Assembly: GCA_020059485.1 (NCBI GenBank)
Contig: JAGVCA010000014.1
Coordinates: 1-62,221 of the forward strand
Reading direction: 5' to 3'
From: Anaerolineales bacterium
GTDB taxonomy: Bacteria > Chloroflexota > Anaerolineae > Anaerolineales > UBA11579
Length of the DNA stretch: 62,221 bases
Shown here piece by piece: positions 15,629 to 24,941 of this stretch; within the stretch, counting starts at the first letter, position 1; the number at the start of each line of letters is the position of its first letter. Below the pieces are notes generated by a model. The model was not told the origin of the DNA, did no database searches, and saw only the letters and a program-made list of their open reading frames with translations. The translations under genes were made by a program, and so were the position numbers.

Positions 15629-16570
15629 ATGTTAAATTCACCTGCTCCTCTTCACATCCCCGATGGCTTTCTGAACCTGGTGATCTCACTGGTCTTTTGG
15701 GCCGCCACGATCTTGATGGTCAGCCTGGCGATTTCGCGCACCAACAAGGCCCTGGGTGAAAAGCAAATCCCCTTGATGGGGGTGATGGCGGCTTTCATCT
15801 TCGCGGCCCAGATGCTCAACTTCCCGGTCGCCGGCGGCACCTCCGGGCACTTCCTCGGCGGTGCTTTGGCGGCCATCGTGCTCGGGCCGTGGGCCGGCAT
15901 CCTGGTGATGACCGCGGTGGTCTCCGTGCAGGCGGTGTTGTTCCAGGATGGCGGTCTGCTGGTGATGGGTGCCAATATCTTCAATATGGGCATCCTGACC
16001 GCCATGGTTGGTTTTGGCCTGTACCGGCTGGTGGCCAACGGCAACCGCGGCCTGCGCCTGGCGACCGCCGGCGCGGCGGCCTGGCTGGCGACGATGGCAG
16101 CGGCCCTGCTGACCGCCCTGCAGTTATGGCTGAGCGGCACCTCCCGGCTGGAGATCGTCTTCCCCGCCATGATGGGGGTGCACGCCCTGATCGGGATCGG
16201 TGAGGCATTGATCACTGTGGCCGCAATCGGCTTTATCGAACAAACCCGGCCCGATCTGCTCTCAATCGAGAAGACCGCCGACAGCGGCGGTCGCGGCTGG
16301 GTGATCGCCGGACTGGTGGTGACCTTGCTGGCAGTGTTGATCTCCCCGCTGGCCTCCGGTGACCCGGACGGCCTGGAGCGGGTGGCGGACAATATCGGCT
16401 TCCTCGACCGGGGCCTGGATGCGCCTTATCAGCTCCTGCCGGATTACACCATCCCGTTCCTCGGCGAGACGGCCATCTCCACGATTGTCGCCGGTGTGGT
16501 TGGTGCGCTGGTGGTCTTTGGGCTGCTGATCCTGGTTGGCCGCAACCTGCGCAGGGGCAGAGATGCCTGA
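15629..16570 (+). CDS. CbiM/NikM ECF substrate-binding membrane protein with PDGLE domain
   Basis: A 313-residue S-component for Co2+ or Ni2+. The HIPDGFLN motif near the N-terminus supplies the metal-binding His, then come FPVAGGTSGHFLGGALAA and QAVLFQDGGLLVMGANIFNM, all family signatures. The C-terminal third is a PDGLE (CbiN/NikN-like) domain, SGDPDGLERVADNIGF, fused in the same chain. The start at 15629 has an AAGGAG ribosome site. Oddly, eight residues precede the HIPDGF motif, whereas in NikM the His is normally residue 2. Cobalt supply for corrinoid cofactors would suit the nearby reductive dehalogenase. Confidence 0.9.
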   Translation: MLNSPAPLHIPDGFLNLVISLVFWAATILMVSLAISRTNKALGEKQIPLMGVMAAFIFAAQMLNFPVAGGTSGHFLGGALAAIVLGPWAGILVMTAVVSVQAVLFQDGGLLVMGANIFNMGILTAMVGFGLYRLVANGNRGLRLATAGAAAWLATMAAALLTALQLWLSGTSRLEIVFPAMMGVHALIGIGEALITVAAIGFIEQTRPDLLSIEKTADSGGRGWVIAGLVVTLLAVLISPLASGDPDGLERVADNIGFLDRGLDAPYQLLPDYTIPFLGETAISTIVAGVVGALVVFGLLILVGRNLRRGRDA

Positions 16571-16671
16571 ACCGCATCCCAGTATGTAGGTTTTGGGCGG
16601 CGGCAGGCGTCTAATAGCCTGATACCGATATTTGCCTCGCTGGCCCGCAGGCAGGGTTTTCAAGGAACTTC

Positions 16672-17466
16672 ATGCACGCGCACGCATTTGACCAATACCT
16701 TTATCGAGACAGTTTCCTCCACCGCCTGGACCCGCGCGTCAAGGTAGTCGGTGTGCTGGCCTTGATCCTCTCGAATGCGCTGCTGCCGGACGGCAGTTGG
16801 GCAGCCTTTGCGCTGGTCTGGCTGGCGCTGCTGGTAGCCAATGATCTCTCCCGGCTTGGGCTGTGGTTCACCTTACGCCGTTCCTTCGTGGCCTTGCCGT
16901 TCGCCCTCGTCGCGGTCAGCGCGATTTTTTCACCCAACGGTACACCGCTGGCGGAATGGGACCTGGGGGTCGTCACACTGGTGCCCACGAACCTGGGCGT
17001 GATCCGGTTCGTCAGCATCCTGGTGCGCTCGTGGTTGTCGGTGCAGATGGCGATCCTGCTGGTGGCCACTACCCAGTTCCCAGACCTGATCCATGCCTTT
17101 GAGCACCTGCGGGTGCCACGCGTGCTGACCACGACGATCGCCTTTCTGTACCGGTATATGTTCGTGCTCACGGATGAAGTCTTTCGGTTGATCCGCGCCC
17201 GCGAGGCCCGCAGTGCCGGGCTGCCTGGAAAAAAGCGCGGCGGTTCGGTCTTGTGGCGGGCCAGGGTCACTGGCAGTATGGCTGGTCAGTTGTTCCTGCG
17301 CAGCTATGAGCGCTCGGAGCGGATCTATAACGCCATGATCGCCCGCGGCTATACCGGGCATATCCGTACGTTGAACCCGCATATTTTGACCAACCGCGAC
17401 TGGCTGGTCCTGTGGGCGGTATTTGTACTGATCCTTGTGATCCAGATGGTGGGGTGGTTGCGCTGA
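16672..17466 (+). CDS. ECF transporter T-component (CbiQ-like)
   Basis: A 264-residue membrane protein with the family opening YRDSFLHRLDPRVKVVGVLA, five to six helices, and two Arg-containing coupling segments (RAREARSAGL and RSYERSERIYNAMIARGY) that bind the ATPase. It links the CbiM-type S-component to CbiO. The start has an AAGGA ribosome site, and the stop overlaps the next start (TGATG). Confidence 0.9.
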   Translation: MHAHAFDQYLYRDSFLHRLDPRVKVVGVLALILSNALLPDGSWAAFALVWLALLVANDLSRLGLWFTLRRSFVALPFALVAVSAIFSPNGTPLAEWDLGVVTLVPTNLGVIRFVSILVRSWLSVQMAILLVATTQFPDLIHAFEHLRVPRVLTTTIAFLYRYMFVLTDEVFRLIRAREARSAGLPGKKRGGSVLWRARVTGSMAGQLFLRSYERSERIYNAMIARGYTGHIRTLNPHILTNRDWLVLWAVFVLILVIQMVGWLR

Positions 17467-18224
17467 TGCCGATCGAACATGAGACTTTGACCAATTTTGT
17501 TTTGCCGGAGTGTGATGGCGATGTGCTGCAGATGCATGACCTGCACTTTGCCTACCCGGATGGGCATGTTGCCCTGCGGGGGGTAAGCCTGAGCATCTGC
17601 GAAGGGGAAAAGGTGGCTCTGGTGGGACCGAATGGGGCCGGAAAATCGACCCTGATGTTGCACCTGAACGGCATTCTGAAAGGGGAGGGCGATCTGACCA
17701 TCGCCGGGCTGTCGATCACCGAGGACCATTTACCGGTCATCCGGGCGATGGTCGGGCTGGTATTCCAGAATCCGGACGATCAACTGTTCTCGCCGACTGT
17801 GTTTGACGATATCGCTTTTGGGCCGCTGCATATGGGCGTACCGGAGGATGAGGTCCGACAGCGGGTATCTGATGCGCTGGCAGCCGTGCAGATGAAAGAT
17901 TTTGGCGACCGGTTGTCGCACCACCTCAGTATGGGGCAGAAGAAGCGCATCGCGATCGCTACCGTGCTGGCGATGCGTCCCGGGATCCTGGTGCTGGATG
18001 AGCCTTCTGCCGGGCTGGACCCGCGTGCCCGGCGGTTGCTGATCGAACTTCTCAGGCAGCTGCCGATCACCATGCTGGTTTCAACCCATGACCTGCGGAT
18101 GGTGCAGGAGCTCTTCCCCCGCATGATCATCATGGATGAAGGCCAGGTGGTGGCGGATGGGGATACGGATGAACTGATGGCCGATATCGCCCTGCTTACA
18201 GCCCACGGCCTGGAACAGCCTTAG
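17466..18224 (+). CDS. ECF transporter ATPase (CbiO-like)
   Basis: A 252-residue ATPase that energises metal uptake. It has Walker A GPNGAGKST, a Q-loop VFQNPDDQLFSPTVFDDIAFG typical of CbiO/EcfA, signature LSMGQKKR, Walker B GILVLDEPSAGLDPRA and the switch His in STHD. I choose the ATG at 17466 within the TGATG overlap with cbiQ. Upstream codons in the same frame lie inside cbiQ. Confidence 0.92.
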   Translation: MPIEHETLTNFVLPECDGDVLQMHDLHFAYPDGHVALRGVSLSICEGEKVALVGPNGAGKSTLMLHLNGILKGEGDLTIAGLSITEDHLPVIRAMVGLVFQNPDDQLFSPTVFDDIAFGPLHMGVPEDEVRQRVSDALAAVQMKDFGDRLSHHLSMGQKKRIAIATVLAMRPGILVLDEPSAGLDPRARRLLIELLRQLPITMLVSTHDLRMVQELFPRMIIMDEGQVVADGDTDELMADIALLTAHGLEQP

Positions 18225-18292
18225 ACCGGCAGCACCGATTGTAGCGATTGGGGGAAAACTAACAGGTTGCGGCAGAATTCCCCTGTGGTAAG

Positions 18293-19033
18293 ATGGATGC
18301 CATCTCTCCTGCCAACCCTGATCCCCCGGACATATCCTTGAACCGAATAAAAGCTAAAGCCTTCCTGAGAACGATGCTATTCCCCGCCGCGGTGGTGGCT
18401 TTGTCTGTGCTGCTGGTTTGGGTGTACCGCGACCAATTGCGGGAGTTGGCTGCCTTTGCCCGCGACCGGGATGCCGTGACTGCCTATCTGGACCAGATCG
18501 GGATCATCGGCCCGCTGGTATTTGGCGGGCTGATCGGGGTGCAGGTGCTGATCCCGTCCCTGCCGGCAGAACCGCCGATGGTCGCCGGTGCGTATGCCTA
18601 CGGTTTCCTGACCGGATTCCTGATCAGCTGGGGAGTGATGGTAGCAGTCACGCAATTGGTCTTTCTGCTGGCGCGCTGGGCTGGCCGGCCGCTGGTGGTC
18701 TGGTTTGTGCCCGAGCCTGTGCTGCAGAAATGGACCCGCACTGCGGGCGAAAAAGGGCTGGTGTTCTTCCTGCTGGCGTTCATCATCCCGCCGGTGCCCA
18801 GCGATATCATGGTGTATGTGGCCGGGTTGAGCGCCATCGACAGCCGCAAGTTTTTCATCGCCAACCTGGTCGGGCGGGCGCCCCTGGTGGCGCTGTATTC
18901 GCTGGTCGGAGCCAATGGCTTCCAGATCACGGGGGAATTCCTGCTTTGGCTGTCTGTGATCGGGCTGATCATGCTGGCCGCTTGGTGGTATTACATCGTG
19001 CGCGAGCGGCCGCAGAAGGTTGTTGAAGGCTGA
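18293..19033 (+). CDS. TVP38/DedA-like (VTT) membrane protein
   Basis: A 246-residue protein of the SNARE-associated/VTT family. It has an N-terminal helix, the core GVQVLIPSLPAEPPMVAGAYAYG with re-entrant-loop character, and the second loop IPPVPSDIMVYVAGLS near residues 163-180. Family members are linked to lipid scrambling or export. The start codon has no strong ribosome site. It overlaps the region ahead of the next gene but not its preferred start. Confidence 0.8.
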   Translation: MDAISPANPDPPDISLNRIKAKAFLRTMLFPAAVVALSVLLVWVYRDQLRELAAFARDRDAVTAYLDQIGIIGPLVFGGLIGVQVLIPSLPAEPPMVAGAYAYGFLTGFLISWGVMVAVTQLVFLLARWAGRPLVVWFVPEPVLQKWTRTAGEKGLVFFLLAFIIPPVPSDIMVYVAGLSAIDSRKFFIANLVGRAPLVALYSLVGANGFQITGEFLLWLSVIGLIMLAAWWYYIVRERPQKVVEG

Positions 19034-19058
19034 GATCGGAGGGAGTGAGAACCGCGAA

Positions 19059-19454
19059 ATGACTGGCGAAACCGACCTGAAAAAATTGCTGTCCACCCTA
19101 TCCCCCCAACTGCTTGATGATGAATACATCTTCTGCACTTTCCCCGGAGCCGGGTACGGTGAGTATGCCAACCTGGCGCCGTTTGCTGCGGTGCAGGAAC
19201 CGGTGGGGCTGACGCTGGTGGTCCCGAGATCGAAGGCGGACGCGGCTGGGATCGGGTATGCGGCGGTCTTTCGCGCCATCACCCTGCAGGTGCATTCCAG
19301 CCTGGAGGCGGTCGGCCTGACGGCGGCGGTGTCCGGAAAACTGGCGGAGGTTGGGATCAGCGCCAATCTGATCGCCGGGTATTACCACGATCACATTTTC
19401 GTGCCGATTGTGCAGGCGCAGGATGCGCTCCAGGCGCTGGCGGACCTGGGGTAA
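19059..19454 (+). CDS. ACT-domain protein (DUF2241-like)
   Basis: A 131-residue protein with two tandem ACT-like segments. YIFCTFPGAGYGEYANLAPFA and GLTLVVPRSKADAAG belong to the first, and LTAAVSGKLAEVGISANLIAG with YHDHIFVP to the second. Such proteins are thought to bind amino acids. I take the start at 19059 after a GGAGGG site. A decayed partial copy of this gene lies about 5.7 kb downstream (25148-25258). Confidence 0.78.
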   Translation: MTGETDLKKLLSTLSPQLLDDEYIFCTFPGAGYGEYANLAPFAAVQEPVGLTLVVPRSKADAAGIGYAAVFRAITLQVHSSLEAVGLTAAVSGKLAEVGISANLIAGYYHDHIFVPIVQAQDALQALADLG

Positions 19455-19507
19455 TTCAATCGTCAATCCCAAAACTTCTTTTATGAACCGCCCCCCAATA
19501 TCGTGGG

Positions 19508-20641
19508 TTAATCGCCGATTATTTCCTGGATTTTTTCAATCACCAGGTCTGCCAGCTGGTGAGAGCCTGCTGGATCCACATGGATGGCGGTATTGGTGAA
19601 ATGCTCAGGGGGGATCTGGTCCCACAGGTCCAGATAGTAACTGTTTGATGGCCATGACATATTCGCCATGATGTCCCGATAGTCATCATACGCCCAGATC
19701 GGATAATAGAAGTTATAGCGGATCGCGCTGTTCTCCCCGCTGCTGATATAGATCGGCTCGTTGACAAACAGCACCGGAATATCCCCCGTCAGTTCCATTC
19801 CGGCCTGGAGCACGTCCAAAGCCAGCTGGTCTCGATCCAGGTTCGGGGGAGAAAAATCATAGTAGCTGTCATCGGGGTCATAATTCACTTGCAGGGATGG
19901 ATACGTCTCAGGGATATCCTGGTCGATGCCGGTCGCAGCCCACAGGACCCCATAAAGCTGCAGGCGCAGCAAGTCCGCGATTGCCCGCCGTTGACCGATA
20001 ATCGTTCTGTTCAACAGGGTTTCAGCGGAGAAGGACGCATCATTCACTCCGAGCTCAAGATCGTAGGACTGAATCAGCGCCCTGATCTCGGGTTCATTTT
20101 CCTCGACCAGCGGGGTAAAGATCTGTTTCTCAGTCGGAAAGGCCTCCAATGTGACCCCCCAAACGATCAGGTCCGGCTCGTACGCCAGGGATCTTTCGAT
20201 CAGCAGCAGGTCTTTGGTCAAAGAAATGGTTGGATAGCCGAGATTGTATGCACGGACAGTCTTCCCATCGGGCGTGAGTAAATTCGCCGCGTTGATGTAA
20301 GCTGTCAGGGTTTCTTCTTTTTCCAGCAGATACCCCCAGATCGAAGAATCACCGAAGAAGAAGATCCGGAACTCATCCTCCGGGACCGGCCGGGCAGAGA
20401 CTTCATGGGAAGTGAACAGGGCATCCATGTTATTGGTGCTGACGGCATACGCTGCACCGGGATCCTCGGACCAGGAGAAACGCCAGCGCCCGGGAAAAAG
20501 ATAGTGATACAGCGATACTTTTCCCAGCCACTTCTCTGTCGGCAGACCGGCCGCGATCAGATTGACGACCAAAAAAATTACCAATGCCTTAATGGCAATA
20601 TTTCTGACAAATTTTTTTCCGTCAGGAAGATTCTGTTCCAC
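19508..20641 (-). CDS. SGNH-hydrolase-like membrane-anchored protein
   Basis: A 377-residue protein with an N-terminal membrane helix (IAIKALVIFLVVNLIAAGL) and an extracytoplasmic SGNH-type domain. FFFGDSSIWG provides the block I Ser, and HVDPAGSHQLADLV provides the Asp/His of block V. The GTG start directly follows the stop of the MBOAT acyltransferase gene, so the pair resembles AlgI/AlgX-like polysaccharide O-acetylation modules, in which the SGNH protein completes acetyl transfer outside the membrane. The sugar substrate is unknown. Confidence 0.72.
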   Translation of the reverse strand: MEQNLPDGKKFVRNIAIKALVIFLVVNLIAAGLPTEKWLGKVSLYHYLFPGRWRFSWSEDPGAAYAVSTNNMDALFTSHEVSARPVPEDEFRIFFFGDSSIWGYLLEKEETLTAYINAANLLTPDGKTVRAYNLGYPTISLTKDLLLIERSLAYEPDLIVWGVTLEAFPTEKQIFTPLVEENEPEIRALIQSYDLELGVNDASFSAETLLNRTIIGQRRAIADLLRLQLYGVLWAATGIDQDIPETYPSLQVNYDPDDSYYDFSPPNLDRDQLALDVLQAGMELTGDIPVLFVNEPIYISSGENSAIRYNFYYPIWAYDDYRDIMANMSWPSNSYYLDLWDQIPPEHFTNTAIHVDPAGSHQLADLVIEKIQEIIGD

Positions 20642-22042
20642 TCAGACGACTCCAAATAACAGCTGGAAAAACTGCCAGCCTAGTTCGGGAGATGGAAGCA
20701 CAAACCAGACCCATCCGAGGGCGACATATTGAAAAGTGAAGATCGTGCCAAAGGCTCTCAGCCAGGCGCTATTCGAATTCAGTTGCCGGTTCTTCAGGAA
20801 AGTGCTCCAGCGATTATGGATAAATAACCCAATGCCGTGCCAGGCTCCCCATGACACAAAGCTCCAGGAGATGCCGTGCCAAAGTCCGATGATGACCATG
20901 GTTGAAACCTGACCGGTGGCAATGATCAGCGGCAGGGGTATCTCCACCTTCGCGGAGCGTAAGGCTCTGGTCAGGGGATTGAAAAAATACGCCCGGAACC
21001 ACTGCGTCAGTGTCATATGCCAATTGTTCCAGAACTCGGTTAGATTGGATTTGAGGTATGGCCGGTTGAAATTTTCCGGCAGTTGGATCCCGGTAAAAAT
21101 GCCGATCCCAATGGCAATATCTGTGTAGCCTGAAAAGTCCAACAAGATCCGGAAAGAATATGCATACAGGATGATCCAACCCCAAAGTGTGTTATTGATC
21201 TGCTCAGCATTGATGGCATTGAGTGAGATCAGGGCCAGACTGTCTGCCAGGACGAATTTTTTAAAGATGCCCAGAGTCAGCCGCTCCATGCCGGCAATGA
21301 ACCGGGCAGCGTCAATCACGGGAGATGCTCTCATTTGTTTTGTAAAATTCTGAACCCGATCGATCGGCCCGGCAATAAAAGCAGGGAAGAAGATCACATA
21401 ACTGGCAAACTCTGCCAGATCCATGTCCGGGAGCCGGTCTTTACGCTTATCAAACAGGATGTGGAGCAAGCGGAAAGCGGTGTAGGAATATCCCAACCAG
21501 ATGAGTTCAAAAGAACGGGCCAGCGCGGGGTCCTGACCGGTCAGCTTTCTTAGCCAGACACTTGATAACTGTGCCAGATGCTCATTTTTCAGAAAGAGAA
21601 AAATAGTAAGAATGAGGACCAGAAGAACCAGGACAGGAATCCGCTTCGCTTTCAGCATGGTCAGCGCTGCAATGGCTGCCAGTAGACCAAGGCTGTAAAG
21701 TGCGATGATGGAGAACTGTGGCGGGGTCGTGGAGGTCAGGCTGACTCCTAGATACCTGAGCAACCCGACCGTCAACCAGACTGCTGCGAGGATGCCCAAA
21801 TCTGCCAAATTTCTGTGCTCGCGGATCGAATCCGGAAAGCAGGCCGCATAGACCAGAATCACCAATGCAATCGTCAGCGTTGGGAGCCAGAATTCCAGAT
21901 AGCGGATCGCACTGGCGGGCTGGAGCCAGTAAATGACCAGAGCGCTGAAGAATACGATCAACCGGATCCGAGGGGGCGGTTTTTTAATCGCCCCAATCAG
22001 GATGCCGGCAGCAGCGAAAACAGCTAACTGGAGTAATGACAT
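20642..22042 (-). CDS. MBOAT-family O-acyltransferase (AlgI-like)
   Basis: A 466-residue polytopic membrane protein. The catalytic His sits in IGLWHGISWSFVSWGAWHG near residues 385-405, preceded by FNRPYLKSNLTEFWNNWHMTL, the classic MBOAT/AlgI pattern. It should pass acetyl groups from a cytoplasmic donor across the membrane to the partner SGNH protein for modification of an exopolysaccharide or wall polymer. Its ATG abuts the stop of a 39-codon gene and its stop abuts the SGNH gene, so all three are coupled. Confidence 0.9.
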   Translation of the reverse strand: MSLLQLAVFAAAGILIGAIKKPPPRIRLIVFFSALVIYWLQPASAIRYLEFWLPTLTIALVILVYAACFPDSIREHRNLADLGILAAVWLTVGLLRYLGVSLTSTTPPQFSIIALYSLGLLAAIAALTMLKAKRIPVLVLLVLILTIFLFLKNEHLAQLSSVWLRKLTGQDPALARSFELIWLGYSYTAFRLLHILFDKRKDRLPDMDLAEFASYVIFFPAFIAGPIDRVQNFTKQMRASPVIDAARFIAGMERLTLGIFKKFVLADSLALISLNAINAEQINNTLWGWIILYAYSFRILLDFSGYTDIAIGIGIFTGIQLPENFNRPYLKSNLTEFWNNWHMTLTQWFRAYFFNPLTRALRSAKVEIPLPLIIATGQVSTMVIIGLWHGISWSFVSWGAWHGIGLFIHNRWSTFLKNRQLNSNSAWLRAFGTIFTFQYVALGWVWFVLPSPELGWQFFQLLFGVV

Positions 22043-22162
22043 CTAGAATCCCTGATAGATCCATTCCGGGGATTGGTCCGTGGTCACGATCAGCAAAGTG
22101 ACGATCACGATTACCAGGATACAAGCATAGATGGTTTCCTTGGATCTCTGTGTCTTTTTCAT
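22043..22162 (-). CDS. 39-residue single-pass membrane peptide
   Basis: A short frame that starts MKKTQRSKETIY and has one membrane helix (ACILVIVIVTLLIVTT) and a short polar tail ending QGF. Its TAG touches the ATG of the MBOAT gene with no gap, and no competing gene covers the region. The positively charged start and single helix suggest a genuine small subunit of the acetylation machinery. No family is recognised, and the ribosome site is weak. Confidence 0.55.
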   Translation of the reverse strand: MKKTQRSKETIYACILVIVIVTLLIVTTDQSPEWIYQGF

Positions 22163-22331
22163 ACGATCATACCTGTGGGCTGTCGGGCAACGACTCACCC
22201 GAGTATATAATCGGTCGCTGGTTTATGCAATTTCAAAAATCCTCTGCCCATATTTATTACTTTCAGGTTCAGCAAGAGCCTGAAATAACCAGATCTGAGA
22301 CTATCGTTTGGGAAAGAATTTCCCGCACCAA

Positions 22332-24458
22332 TCAAGGTTTTTGCCAACCGATGTTGGTGATATAGAAGTAGTTTTGGCTCGAGTAAATATTCAAGGAATA
22401 TGGGATCAGGCGATCTTCTGTCCCGATAATGGTCTTATAAACACTAAGAGAGTACTCTTCTCCGGACGGATTGTCTGTCAGGAAGAACAATACCTTCTGA
22501 CCATCAGGGGACCAGACCAATTTTGGTTTGAATGTGCCGTAATTGCCGATCATATCGCCATATTCATGGAGGGTCATGGCGGATCCCAGTTCCAGCAGGT
22601 ACGTCTCAAATCTGATCGACTTTTCAAAATATGAACTATAGTAGTCATAAAAAATGAAAAGCTGATCAGAATTTGGGGAAAAGGCATACGCCCTTACACC
22701 CGGAAAAACTCTAAAGCCCGAGCCGGTGGGCAGATATACGATCCGTCGGCTGCTGCTGCCGGTATTCGGATCTTGCAGGAGGAAATAGCGAAGATTGCCA
22801 CCATTTTCTACCGTGGCGGCATCCGGATCCAGAGAGGCATACCAGTTCCCGTCCGGGGAAAAAACCGTACGAAGAGGATTATCCAACAGCGCGGGCGCTT
22901 GATCGGGTAATTGTTGGTAAACGCCCTCGATTGTACAGAAGTTTTTGCTATCGCATGACCCACTCTCAAAATAAACAGTTTGCCCCCGTGAGGCCGGGAA
23001 AAGTCCAATTGCGCGGCCGGTATCCCCCTGATACGGAGTATCTACATCGATTTGGATCACGGTGGATTCTGAACCACTCCCAGCCCAATAAGCGCTTTGC
23101 TCACCTAACCAATACAGATTGTCGCTGATCAACTCGCTGGAAGAGACTTCCAGGTCAAGCGCAAACAGGAATTTGTTGTGATTCACAAGCAGACGGTTTC
23201 CATCCGGGTGAATATCCTGCAGATCGAACCCGGCCGGCAAAATCTGGACAAGAGCTTGCTGCGCGTGATCGTAAGCAAAAACGCCCTGCAATTCCACATC
23301 CCCATCAGTTGATTCGGCCAACCCAAAGAAGATACAGCCGCCAGCACATTCGGGATTGGCGAGGATCGTTACTTCTGGCACCTGAAGATCAGACTCAGGT
23401 GTGACGGCAGGTTGTGCCCCGACGCCAGTGGCAGCATTGGTCTCCTGCTCGATGCCCAGGTCGGTTTCGATTTTCTGCGTGACCAGGGCCAGGGCTTGTA
23501 AAGCCAGCAGATTTTTTAAATCGAACCCCTCTTCGCTGAGGTGAAAACCTTCCCGCTCTGGGTCGATCCCGCGATTGGGCAGACTTTGCGCCGCGCGCCA
23601 AAAATTCACCAGCGGGACATCATATTCATAGGCAATTTTGGCGATCGCTGGGTTGATGATATGGATGCTCTCTCTTACTTCCGCAACATCTGCCTTGGTG
23701 ATCAGGATCGGCACCGTGCCCTGTTGGATCACATATTCAAGGATCCCGCGCAGATAAGTTTCATAGCGTTCGATCGTTTCGGGATCGGCCCAGGTTTCCA
23801 GGGTAATGAAAATAAAAGCCGGGTCGTGCAAGCGGAACTCACAGGCCAGCGGGGTTTCCCCGGGTTTGCACAGTTGTGGGTCTGCCTGCATCGGGTTGAG
23901 AATTGACGCCGCGGTGAATCCGCCGCGCACTGAGGTGCTTTCGTGAAGGAAAGAGTCTTCAAATTGACTGATCGTCTCCCACAGGGTTTGTTCATGGCTG
24001 GGGGGCAGCACTTCGTTGCGGCCGATGGGGCCCATAAAGACGAACGGGATCGCCTGACAATCCCCGATGACGGAAAAATTGGTAGGCTCGCGGCCTAGCG
24101 CAATGCCATGCTGGTAGATCGCCAGGACATTTTCCGAAAGTTCCGGCATGACCGGCAAGGCTTGCCAGTCGAAATCGTCAGGAACCTGGCGGGTCTGGAT
24201 GAGGAAAGCCGAGTCAGATCCGGTACCAGGATCGGTTTCATCGTCGCCGATTTGGGCGGCATCGGAGGCAGGATCTGCCGCCTGATCCTCTCCGGGAAGA
24301 AGGTTATTCAACAGGTCATTCGCAGAAGATAGATCTGCTCCATCTGCTGGGCCGGATACTTGCAGATCTGCGCCTGGCGCGGAGGAACAACCAGATAAAA
24401 CCACCAACGAAATGGCGGCTGTCAGGATCAAAACTGTAGAAATGTGCTTAGTTCTCAT
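22332..24458 (-). CDS. SGNH plus beta-propeller lipoprotein
   Basis: A 708-residue exported lipoprotein. The signal peptide ends in LSGC at about residue 24, followed by an acidic Asp/Ser-rich linker. The N-terminal half is SGNH-like: VIGDCQAIPFVFMGP, then DPEREGFHLSEEGF with the Asp/His of block V. The C-terminal half has repeated SPDGNWYAS and SPNSDQLF type blades (PD40/TolB-like propeller). It lies next to the MBOAT/SGNH genes and probably acts on the same surface polymer. I use the ATG at 24458, since the upstream TTG extension adds only eight residues ahead of the signal peptide. Confidence 0.7.
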   Translation of the reverse strand: MRTKHISTVLILTAAISLVVLSGCSSAPGADLQVSGPADGADLSSANDLLNNLLPGEDQAADPASDAAQIGDDETDPGTGSDSAFLIQTRQVPDDFDWQALPVMPELSENVLAIYQHGIALGREPTNFSVIGDCQAIPFVFMGPIGRNEVLPPSHEQTLWETISQFEDSFLHESTSVRGGFTAASILNPMQADPQLCKPGETPLACEFRLHDPAFIFITLETWADPETIERYETYLRGILEYVIQQGTVPILITKADVAEVRESIHIINPAIAKIAYEYDVPLVNFWRAAQSLPNRGIDPEREGFHLSEEGFDLKNLLALQALALVTQKIETDLGIEQETNAATGVGAQPAVTPESDLQVPEVTILANPECAGGCIFFGLAESTDGDVELQGVFAYDHAQQALVQILPAGFDLQDIHPDGNRLLVNHNKFLFALDLEVSSSELISDNLYWLGEQSAYWAGSGSESTVIQIDVDTPYQGDTGRAIGLFPASRGQTVYFESGSCDSKNFCTIEGVYQQLPDQAPALLDNPLRTVFSPDGNWYASLDPDAATVENGGNLRYFLLQDPNTGSSSRRIVYLPTGSGFRVFPGVRAYAFSPNSDQLFIFYDYYSSYFEKSIRFETYLLELGSAMTLHEYGDMIGNYGTFKPKLVWSPDGQKVLFFLTDNPSGEEYSLSVYKTIIGTEDRLIPYSLNIYSSQNYFYITNIGWQKP

Positions 24459-24560
24459 GGTGTTTGCTATCCGACAGCCCAAAGACCTAATTCTGGTTGA
24501 GATCGATTGCGATCCGCTGGCAACGTACAGGCCCAGAGGTTCTTCCCGTCAATCGTTGGC

Positions 24561-24941
24561 TTACTGCATACCGCAAACAAGCCATTCGTTATTAACATTC
24601 TCCACCAAATAATCTTGTCCTGAAAGGTCAAATTCCTGGAGTTCATTTCCATAGGTGGCAATGATCTTACCTGTGCAGGAAACAACCGTCATACCATCCT
24701 GACCGGTGTCGGCTTCCACACAGTTAAGATCATCAAGTTCCGCAGTCACAGCCTGGAAGGAATCCAGCATCATCAAAGCAGTAGATTCCCATTCTCCGCA
24801 TGACAGCGCGCTGACCTGGACCGAATCTTTTTCGACAATCGCCTGTAAGTAGTTTTCTACTGCACCGGTCGCTGTTGATCCCGGTTGGCAAGCAGCCAAA
24901 AAAGCGGTGATGATCATAACGATTAAGAAGTTCCGATTCAT
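24561..24941 (-). CDS. Small lipoprotein of unknown function
   Basis: A 126-residue protein with a lipoprotein signal (LIVMIITAFLAAC) and a compact domain of about 100 residues containing four further Cys, probably forming disulfides. The opening VENYLQAIVEKDSVQVSALSC resembles DUF4878/NTF2-like lipoproteins, but the match is weak. The start is the ATG at 24941. The longer frame upstream lacks a signal. Function unknown. Confidence 0.6.
   Translation of the reverse strand: MNRNFLIVMIITAFLAACQPGSTATGAVENYLQAIVEKDSVQVSALSCGEWESTALMMLDSFQAVTAELDDLNCVEADTGQDGMTVVSCTGKIIATYGNELQEFDLSGQDYLVENVNNEWLVCGMQ

Noticed and set aside
16571-16671. Possible riboswitch between cbiM-type and cbiQ-type genes
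   Set aside because: The 101-base spacer has GC-rich inverted pieces but no motif of the NiCo or cobalamin classes that I can recognise.
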